Assembly (NCBI GenBank): GCA_019115995.1
Contig: DXCL01000010.1
Location: forward strand, 1-56,104
Origin: Candidatus Borkfalkia avistercoris
GTDB lineage: Bacteria > Bacillota > Clostridia > Christensenellales > Borkfalkiaceae
Length of the DNA stretch: 56,104 nt
Reading direction: 5' to 3'
In this document: one piece after another, positions 49,705 through 56,104 of the stretch
Layout: each line of letters opens with the position of its first letter
Position numbering within the stretch: position 1 is the stretch's first letter
Program-made: the position numbers and the translations under genes
The notes under the pieces: generated by a model
The model's input: the letters and a program-made list of their open reading frames with translations, nothing else
Databases searched by the model: none
What the model was told of the DNA's origin: nothing

Positions 49705-50010
49705 ATGAAAAATTTACTTTCCGCAATATTTCATAGAAACGAGGCAAAGTGCGTGGTGCCGCCCATGCAGGCGAAAAGGGGCGCCGTCAGAAAAGACGGC
49801 TGCAAACCTTCCGCGCACGAAAGAGGACATCTTTCGCCCCGCCCGATCGTGCGCCGCGCGCTTTGCGGCTGTGCGCGTCCTCTCGAAAGCGCGCCCTCCG
49901 CTCGCCCTGTTTCGTCGGGAGAAACGCTGGACGAGATGATCGCCAACCTGTCGCTTCTCGGCGGGCTGAACGTCGCGGAGCGGGAATTCTTTTTCCGCCG
50001 CAGAGGATAA
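49705..50010 (+). CDS. small basic protein of unknown function
   Basis: The 101-residue protein starts at ATG 49705 with GGAGGA upstream. It is rich in Arg, Pro and Cys (ERGHLSPRPIVRRALCGCAR) and ends in a conserved-looking helical piece (SGETLDEMIANLSLLGGLNV). No signal peptide or known family. Divergent orientation from the WYL regulator and a -10 inside the same control region suggest it is that regulator's target. The reading frame could still be partly fortuitous in the middle. Confidence 0.5.
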   Translation: MKNLLSAIFHRNEAKCVVPPMQAKRGAVRKDGCKPSAHERGHLSPRPIVRRALCGCARPLESAPSARPVSSGETLDEMIANLSLLGGLNVAEREFFFRRRG

Positions 50011-50031
50011 GCTTTGCGCCGCGATTTATAA

Positions 50032-51486
<1,455 letters not shown>

Positions 51487-51541
51487 TTCGGCGCGAAAAA
51501 TGTTTATAGGCGGAAAAGTAAATTTTCGCTTGTAATATAAG

Positions 51542-51576
51542 GGCAGGACGGGAAACTCCGTCCTGCCGATTTTTTT
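51542..51576 (+). terminator. terminator after gdhA
   Basis: GGCAGGACGG (51542-51551) pairs with CCGTCCTGCC (51558-51567), followed by GATTTTTTT. It overlaps the end of the convergent gene at 51575. Confidence 0.9.
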
Positions 51577-52801
51577 ATAATTTGCTGTTTTGTTCGGGCG
51601 GTGTGTTTTGCTCGTCTTTTTTTGCGGGAGAGGAGGCGGGAGCGTCGTCCGGCGCATTTTTTTTCGAAGAGGGGTAAAAACGCGGTTTTCCGAATATATT
51701 GTAGATCATAAGGGATAAATTGAACAGGAGCATTCCGACCGAAAACAAGGCGGAAAGTTTATTGTAATTGTAGTCGGCAACATACATGGCGACGAGCAGC
51801 AAAGCGAGCGAGTAGCATCGCGCGACAGCCTTGGCGATTTTCAGTTTTCGCAGACGTTGATTTACGGCGTTTTTGCGATAGAGCAGGTATTCGTAAACAT
51901 ATAAAAATGCGGTAAAGACAAAGGAAGAGATCAGGGCGAACCCGATCGCATATCCAAGGCCTCTCAGCTTGCTGAATGTGATGCAAGCATGTACCGTGTA
52001 AGCCGCATAAGCGGTCAGATAGAGGATACGGATAAAATAATACCGCGCCCTTGCATATGAGAGCGCTTTCTGATAATCCGTACGGTCTTTGCTGATGTTG
52101 TTGACAACGGTGTAAAGATTCTTGTTCTTTTTTTTGATCGCATATTTAGCTGTTGTTTCGGGATTTTTAAAACTGTAAATCCGGAAGCGCTCTTTATGAG
52201 ACCGTGCCGAAAAATATCCGGTTATGCAGAACAGCAGGCTGCCCAGAACGAAATGCGCGGCCTGTGTCATAAAAAGTTGTACAGACGTTGACCGCACTTG
52301 CGCGGCAAAGGCGGCGAGAGCAAACAGGCCCGCGAGCACAAGCATCAGTGCGAACGCCGTAAGCCAGGTGAACAGCGACGCTTTGAACGGAGATACATGT
52401 TGATGTTTCTTTTCGGCGGTTCTGGAAAGGGCGGAATAAACAAGCGCAAAGATGAGCATGGAAAGAATAAATCCGCCGACTGCGGGTAAAAAAGAGTTTA
52501 ATATGATCGTTTCAGTGTGGAAACGTGTCAATAAGAAAAGCAGAACAGCGTAAATACAGAGGGCAATTTCAATAAAAGGCGGAATAAAATACTTGAATTT
52601 TTTTTGTATAAATATAGGCGCGGAGATCGCCGCGAGAGAAAAAGCCGTTACGAGGGCTTGCACAAAAAGAGCGTAGAGCGAAGAATTCGGATAATTTGCA
52701 AGAAAAAAAACGGCGGCGCCTATCAGCGAGAGAAGAAGAACGCTCGCGCAGACGATATAGACGACGCCGGTCGACTTTTTTCCGAATATTTTTTCCAGCA
52801 T
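51575..52801 (-). CDS. polytopic membrane protein of unknown function
   Basis: The 408-residue protein has about ten transmembrane helices in two groups, separated by a charged loop (RIYSFKNPETTAKYAIKKKN...DRTDYQKALSYARARYYF), and a hydrophilic Pro/Lys/Gln-rich cytoplasmic tail (ASSPAKKDEQNTPPEQNSK). I do not recognise the family; no transporter motif is visible. GGGAGG precedes the start at 52801, and the gene has its own promoter. The tail overlaps the gdhA terminator region. Confidence 0.7.
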   Translation of the reverse strand: MLEKIFGKKSTGVVYIVCASVLLLSLIGAAVFFLANYPNSSLYALFVQALVTAFSLAAISAPIFIQKKFKYFIPPFIEIALCIYAVLLFLLTRFHTETIILNSFLPAVGGFILSMLIFALVYSALSRTAEKKHQHVSPFKASLFTWLTAFALMLVLAGLFALAAFAAQVRSTSVQLFMTQAAHFVLGSLLFCITGYFSARSHKERFRIYSFKNPETTAKYAIKKKNKNLYTVVNNISKDRTDYQKALSYARARYYFIRILYLTAYAAYTVHACITFSKLRGLGYAIGFALISSFVFTAFLYVYEYLLYRKNAVNQRLRKLKIAKAVARCYSLALLLVAMYVADYNYNKLSALFSVGMLLFNLSLMIYNIFGKPRFYPSSKKNAPDDAPASSPAKKDEQNTPPEQNSKL

Positions 52802-52829
52802 CGCCGCCTCCCGTAATTAAGATGACTCT

Positions 52830-52858
52830 ATTATAGCAAAAAACAAAGAAAACCGCAA
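52830..52858 (-). promoter_or_regulatory. sigma-A promoter of the polytopic membrane protein gene
   Basis: TTGCGG (52858-52853) and TATAAT (52835-52830) on the minus strand, 17 bp apart. Confidence 0.75.
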
Positions 52859-52910
52859 GATTTTTTAAATTTTTTATAAAGGGTCGGCTTCGTCATGCCG
52901 CAAAGTCTGC

Positions 52911-52939
52911 GGGCGGAGAACGATTTTCGTTCTCCGCCC
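52911..52939 (-). terminator. hairpin downstream of the secreted-peptidase unit
   Basis: GGGCGGAGAACG (52911-52922) pairs with CGTTCTCCGCCC (52928-52939). It lies 30 bp after the stop at 52969 and can end that minus-strand unit, though no clear U tract follows. Confidence 0.5.
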
Positions 52940-52968
52940 GCGGGTGAGGGTAGGAGCGAGGATTTATC

Positions 52969-53538
52969 TCAAACAGAACCACTCGGAGTTCGGCGGGATA
53001 TAACGATCTGCCCCTCGTTTTCTCCTATGATATAATCTTCAAAAATAAGAGCAAAGGGCGTATCAAAAACTGCACCGCCGTAATCTGTACTGCTCGGAAG
53101 AAAATCATAAAAGTCCACGCAAGCATAGTCATCTTTTTCGCAAACGGCGGTGCCTGCGTATTCATTCAACGCAGCAATACATTCAGTGAACGAATGCTGT
53201 AGCGGCCAGTCGATCTGATGCGACCCGTCTTTGTAATGATGGGGCACAACGATCATCATTTCTTTGCCGTCTTTTACGCCCAGAACATAATAAATATATC
53301 CGCCCAGATTTTTGTCGGCATATTCGCCCAAGATTTCTGCATGCGGAGAACCGCCGGTAACGACCAGAACCTCGTCCATACCAAAATCTTCGAGAGCGAT
53401 CCTTCGGGCGTCTTCGCCCGAAGTTTGCGGATCATGGGTGAATATTAAGTATAGGCTGAGCATAATGGCGCCCGCAATTACGGCGAGGCCTCCTATAGTA
53501 ATGCAAAAAATCAGTAAATTTCTTTTTGTTTTTGTCAT
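52969..53538 (-). CDS. membrane-anchored protein of unknown function
   Basis: The 189-residue protein has a single N-terminal membrane anchor (NLLIFCITIGGLAVIAGAIM) followed by an extracellular domain rich in acidic and aromatic residues (GYIYYVLGVKDGKEMMIVVP, DDYACVDFYDFLPSSTDYGG). No known family. GGAGG precedes ATG 53538. It follows the secreted peptidase gene by 15 bp, so the two are cotranscribed and it may be a partner, substrate or immunity-type protein; that is inference. Confidence 0.65.
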   Translation of the reverse strand: MTKTKRNLLIFCITIGGLAVIAGAIMLSLYLIFTHDPQTSGEDARRIALEDFGMDEVLVVTGGSPHAEILGEYADKNLGGYIYYVLGVKDGKEMMIVVPHHYKDGSHQIDWPLQHSFTECIAALNEYAGTAVCEKDDYACVDFYDFLPSSTDYGGAVFDTPFALIFEDYIIGENEGQIVISRRTPSGSV

Positions 53539-53553
53539 ATGGCCTCCATCATG

Positions 53554-54789
53554 TTATTGTGGCTTAAAAACATTAAGAGCTGCCGAATCGATTTTGTCAC
53601 TTATGCCATAATTGAAATAGCAGGTTCCTCCCCAACCGTTAGCGATTTTTAGCAATTGTTCCTGCATAAGTTGATTGTCGCTAGTATATAAATTATAACG
53701 AGCATAACCATACGCAATAAATGTATGAATATTTGATATGCCTGTAAAATGAGTATATGTTATATTAAGAGTAGATGAACTAGGCATTGGATGAGAATTC
53801 GGAACAGGCAAAGAAGTTGTGTTGGGCGATGATGAAAAGTAGTAATTTGTTGCAGTAATAAAGACAGGGATTCCTTCTGTGAGCTTTGTCATTATATCAT
53901 TGTAAGTTATACCTATACTCATTGATATAGCATAGCCATGTTCCTCAATATAGCGCTGAAATCCCTCATAACAATTACTAGGTAACGTACCACCCATATT
54001 GAAAAACCAGTTGGTATTCATGTAATCATAAAAAATAGTCATGATTTCAGAACCTTTGGAATCTTTAATATTTCCTGCGCTATCCATATCCGTGCTACTC
54101 AATTTTAAAATGTCGTTATTAAACTTTTTATTCCAATAATTTAATAAGATAAGACCAGCTACATTGCAACAGTTATTTGAGTGCCCGGTTAATTCAGTAG
54201 AATATTGATAATAAAAATTTGAGATTTCATAAGTAGAACGAGTACCATAATTATACGTAATTGACCGTGTTATTACTTCGCTGGCGTTAGCTGCGCTTGA
54301 AGCATAAAATTCAGGCGTTTGAGTCTTTGCATAATCGTTATCTAAATTCATCGTAGAAGCATTATAATAACTGCCGTCAATTTTCAGATAATAATATCCC
54401 AATGCGGGATAAATTTTCATTCCTGCTTTACCGTAAAAGGGCGAAAACGCATTAAAGTTTATCTCTATTAACTTTAATGTGCCGTTTATGCTGAAAAAAA
54501 TAGCATAGCCCTCTTGTTCATCTGCGGTAAATTCTATAACATAGCCTCCCCATTCTTCGTTGGAAAAGTAAACGTCGTCATATGTATATGCGAGTTCGTT
54601 GCAGGTAGTTCCTGCTTGCGGAGCCATCTCAAATATTACATTTTCAATAAATAACCTATCGCTTTCAGTAAGCTCGTATTCGGAAGCAGAAGCATATAAC
54701 GGATTCATCAAAATCGAACAAGCAATTGTAAACATGAATACTGTGCTCAAAAGTAAACTTATTAAACTTTTCTTTTTTGTTTTAAACAT
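53554..54789 (-). CDS. secreted papain-like cysteine peptidase (C10/C39/C47-type)
   Basis: The 411-residue protein has a signal peptide (hydrophobic ISLLLSTVFMFTIACS, cleavage expected after YASA). The catalytic order is Cys-His-Asn: HSNNCCNVAGLILLNYW (C207 or C208), NIHTFIAYGYARY (H355) and IANGWGGTCYFNY (N384). This is the pattern of streptopain, staphopain and C39-like secreted peptidases. Residues 35-190 would be the propeptide. ATG 54789 has GGGGGAG upstream; a longer frame from 54936 runs through the promoter. The gene is much more AT-rich than the rest of the window, suggesting recent acquisition. Confidence 0.75.
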   Translation of the reverse strand: MFKTKKKSLISLLLSTVFMFTIACSILMNPLYASASEYELTESDRLFIENVIFEMAPQAGTTCNELAYTYDDVYFSNEEWGGYVIEFTADEQEGYAIFFSINGTLKLIEINFNAFSPFYGKAGMKIYPALGYYYLKIDGSYYNASTMNLDNDYAKTQTPEFYASSAANASEVITRSITYNYGTRSTYEISNFYYQYSTELTGHSNNCCNVAGLILLNYWNKKFNNDILKLSSTDMDSAGNIKDSKGSEIMTIFYDYMNTNWFFNMGGTLPSNCYEGFQRYIEEHGYAISMSIGITYNDIMTKLTEGIPVFITATNYYFSSSPNTTSLPVPNSHPMPSSSTLNITYTHFTGISNIHTFIAYGYARYNLYTSDNQLMQEQLLKIANGWGGTCYFNYGISDKIDSAALNVFKPQ

Positions 54790-54817
54790 TATTATTCTCC
54801 CCCTAATTATAATATTT

Positions 54818-54850
54818 TTATTGTTTTTGTTCGGAATTTGCCTGCTGCAT
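54818..54850 (-). CDS. 10-codon upstream ORF in the peptidase leader
   Basis: On the minus strand GGAGGTG lies 6 bp before ATG 54850, which opens a 10-codon frame MQQANSEQKQ ending at 54818, 28 bp before the peptidase start. The ribosome binding site is stronger than that of the peptidase. It may be a regulatory leader peptide, a tiny signalling peptide, or chance. Confidence 0.4.
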   Translation of the reverse strand: MQQANSEQKQ

Positions 54851-54882
54851 CGGAAACACCTCCAATATCTTTTCTCATTTAC

Positions 54883-54911
54883 AAGATAACACGGAAAGTG
54901 AAATTTGTCAA
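54883..54911 (-). promoter_or_regulatory. promoter of the secreted-peptidase unit
   Basis: TTGACA (54911-54906), 17 bp and TATCTT (54888-54883) on the minus strand, giving a leader that includes the 10-codon ORF. Confidence 0.75.
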
Positions 54912-55033
54912 TACCTTTATAAAAATATTGTTGCAATCAATATTTGCATGCTGCGTTTGCGCGGCGTTCTTATTCCTTTTCGATGCGCATATATTGTAAA
55001 GGTATAAAGGTACAAGCGTTGCGGAGGAGAAGT

Positions 55034-55816
55034 ATGGAAGTTTGGAAGGCCGCCGTATTGGGCGCGGTGCAGGGGCTTACGGAATTTTTGCCCGTATCGT
55101 CGAGCGGACATATCATCTTGTTTGAAAAGCTCCTGCGCGTGCAGGGAGGCGGCGCCTTTTTCGGGGTGATGCTCCATGCGGGCACGCTCATCGCCGTGCT
55201 GTTCGCCTACTTTTATAAGATCTCGGAGATCATTAAAAACGACCGCAAAATGCTGTTGTATCTGCTGATCGCCACCGTACCCGCCGCGCTCGTCGGTTTT
55301 TTTCTCGGCGATATGATCGACAGGATCTTTTTCGGCGGGAAATATCTTTGGATCTTTTTCGCGCTTACGGCGGCGCTTCTGCTTTTGGCGGGGAGGTATG
55401 CCAAAAAGCCGCGCATTCTGCGGCCGATCGGCGTAAAAACATCGCTTATAGCGGGCGCGGCGCAGGCGCTCGCCATCGTTCCGGGACTTTCGAGGAGCGG
55501 CGCCACGATTTCAGCCTGTATTTTTGCGGGAGCGGACAGGGAGAGCGCGGCCGATTTTTCCTTTCTCATGAGCATCCCCATCATCGCGGGGGCGATCTTT
55601 GCGGAGCTTTTAAAAGTTTTTACGGGGAGCGCGGCCGTGCCCGAAATTTTCTGGCTGAGCCTCGCCGCGGGCGCGCTTACCGCCGCGGTTTTCGGTTTTT
55701 TGTCTATCAGGCTGGTTTTAAGAAGCATAAAAAAGGGGAGTTTGCGCGGCTTTGCCGTTTATTTGTTCGCGCTTGCCGCCTTTCTGCTGGCAAACAACTT
55801 TTTATATATTCTTTAA
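55034..55816 (+). CDS. uppP: undecaprenyl-diphosphatase (UppP/BacA)
   Basis: The 260-residue integral membrane enzyme shows both conserved loops of BacA/UppP: QGLTEFLPVSSSGHIILFEK near the N-terminus and ALAIVPGLSRSGATISACIF in the middle, plus seven to eight helices. It dephosphorylates undecaprenyl diphosphate to recycle the lipid carrier for peptidoglycan and gives bacitracin resistance when abundant. ATG 55034 with GGAGGAGA upstream is clearly the start; a longer frame from 54944 adds unrelated residues. Confidence 0.95.
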   Translation: MEVWKAAVLGAVQGLTEFLPVSSSGHIILFEKLLRVQGGGAFFGVMLHAGTLIAVLFAYFYKISEIIKNDRKMLLYLLIATVPAALVGFFLGDMIDRIFFGGKYLWIFFALTAALLLLAGRYAKKPRILRPIGVKTSLIAGAAQALAIVPGLSRSGATISACIFAGADRESAADFSFLMSIPIIAGAIFAELLKVFTGSAAVPEIFWLSLAAGALTAAVFGFLSIRLVLRSIKKGSLRGFAVYLFALAAFLLANNFLYIL

Positions 55817-55895
55817 CCGTTTTTTCTTTTCAGTGCATAACCTCTGCGGGACGGCGCATACTGCTACTATCTTATTGAAAGGAGGAATTATCTCA

Positions 55896-56045
55896 ATGAG
55901 ACTCAACTGCGGCGATACCGTACCCAAGAGCTGTTCTTATACGGTCGTAAACGAACAGGGAGAAGTGATCGGAAAGGTGTTTATGAACGAGGGCGAAACT
56001 TTCCCTCCCACGCAGGTTTCCGGCTGCCATTACGAAATGGACTGA
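55896..56045 (+). CDS. small protein of unknown function (49 residues)
   Basis: ATG 55896 preceded by AAAGGAGG opens a 49-codon frame, MRLNCGDTVPKSCSYTVVNE through VSGCHYEMD. It looks like a folded beta-rich domain (SYTVVNEQGEVIGKVFMNEG) with three Cys. The excellent ribosome binding site and even codon use support it as real. I have a weak memory of similar short proteins in clostridial genomes but no function. It lies 79 bp behind uppP. Confidence 0.65.
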   Translation: MRLNCGDTVPKSCSYTVVNEQGEVIGKVFMNEGETFPPTQVSGCHYEMD

Positions 56046-56104
56046 ATCCGAAAGAAAAAATCCCGATAAAATAAAAACGACAAGAAGCGCGCGCCCTGAA
56101 AAGG

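Overview
The window looks like chromosomal DNA from an anaerobic, probably gut-associated member of the Clostridia (Bacillota). The signs are strong AGGAGG-type ribosome binding sites, sigma-A promoters with 16-17 bp spacing, CotF-like spore-coat genes, an archaeal/eukaryotic-type ProRS, a type III glutamine synthetase, an archaeal-type split glutamate synthase, an M-box leader and several ECF/ferredoxin proteins. Most genes are fairly GC-rich. Two stretches are visibly more AT-rich and look acquired: the MFS/nitroreductase cassette (18.5-20.7 kb) and the secreted peptidase area (53.5-54.9 kb). Nothing identifies the species.

Layout. 0-7 kb: tRNA-Pro, a phage major-capsid fragment on the minus strand fused at about 1,100 to a 5'-truncated beta-sandwich-repeat gene, then an intracellular GH30 glycosidase and a 1,201-residue lipoprotein with an SGNH esterase domain and repeats of the same kind. 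7.1-9 kb: GntR(YtrA)-ABC operon with an operator over its promoter. 9-11.7 kb: an EFR1-type ferredoxin flavoprotein, a small alarmone synthetase and an uncharacterised Cys-motif protein. 11.7-18.5 kb: MgtE, an aminotransferase, a phosphoglycerate-mutase-like phosphatase, two CotF-like coat proteins and a GH36 alpha-galactosidase. 18.5-20.7 kb: a decaying cassette (MFS transporter, frameshifted nitroreductase, radical-SAM remnant) between 20-bp direct repeats. 20.8-26.7 kb: glutamate 5-kinase-like protein, a lipoprotein whose natural start appears to be ATC, an XRE-membrane protein, transketolase and phosphomannomutase. 26.9-31.5 kb: DegV - lipoprotein - ECF S component - DegV operon, then ProRS.

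31.8-41.6 kb is a nitrogen-assimilation island: GlnN, an ammonium channel fused to a PII domain, glutamate synthase split into amidotransferase, synthase and GXGXG subunits with a ferredoxin and an FAD oxidoreductase, and an ANTAR-domain RNA-binding antiterminator. The glnN leader holds a hexaloop hairpin of ANTAR type that is mutually exclusive with a terminator-like stem, so the island may control itself by antitermination. GdhA (50.2 kb) adds a second ammonium-assimilation route.

41.6-45 kb: mgtA on the minus strand behind a long composite leader: sigma-A promoter, M-box Mg2+ riboswitch, terminator, a 26-codon ORF whose stop codon lies in a hairpin loop, two further terminator hairpins, and a 32-codon proline-containing ORF with a very strong ribosome binding site. 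This is the best candidate here for an undescribed regulatory arrangement. 45-56 kb: an M60-like (enhancin/mucinase) lipoprotein, a WYL regulator divergent from a small unknown gene, gdhA, membrane proteins, a secreted papain-like peptidase with an upstream mini-ORF, UppP, and a 49-residue unknown protein.
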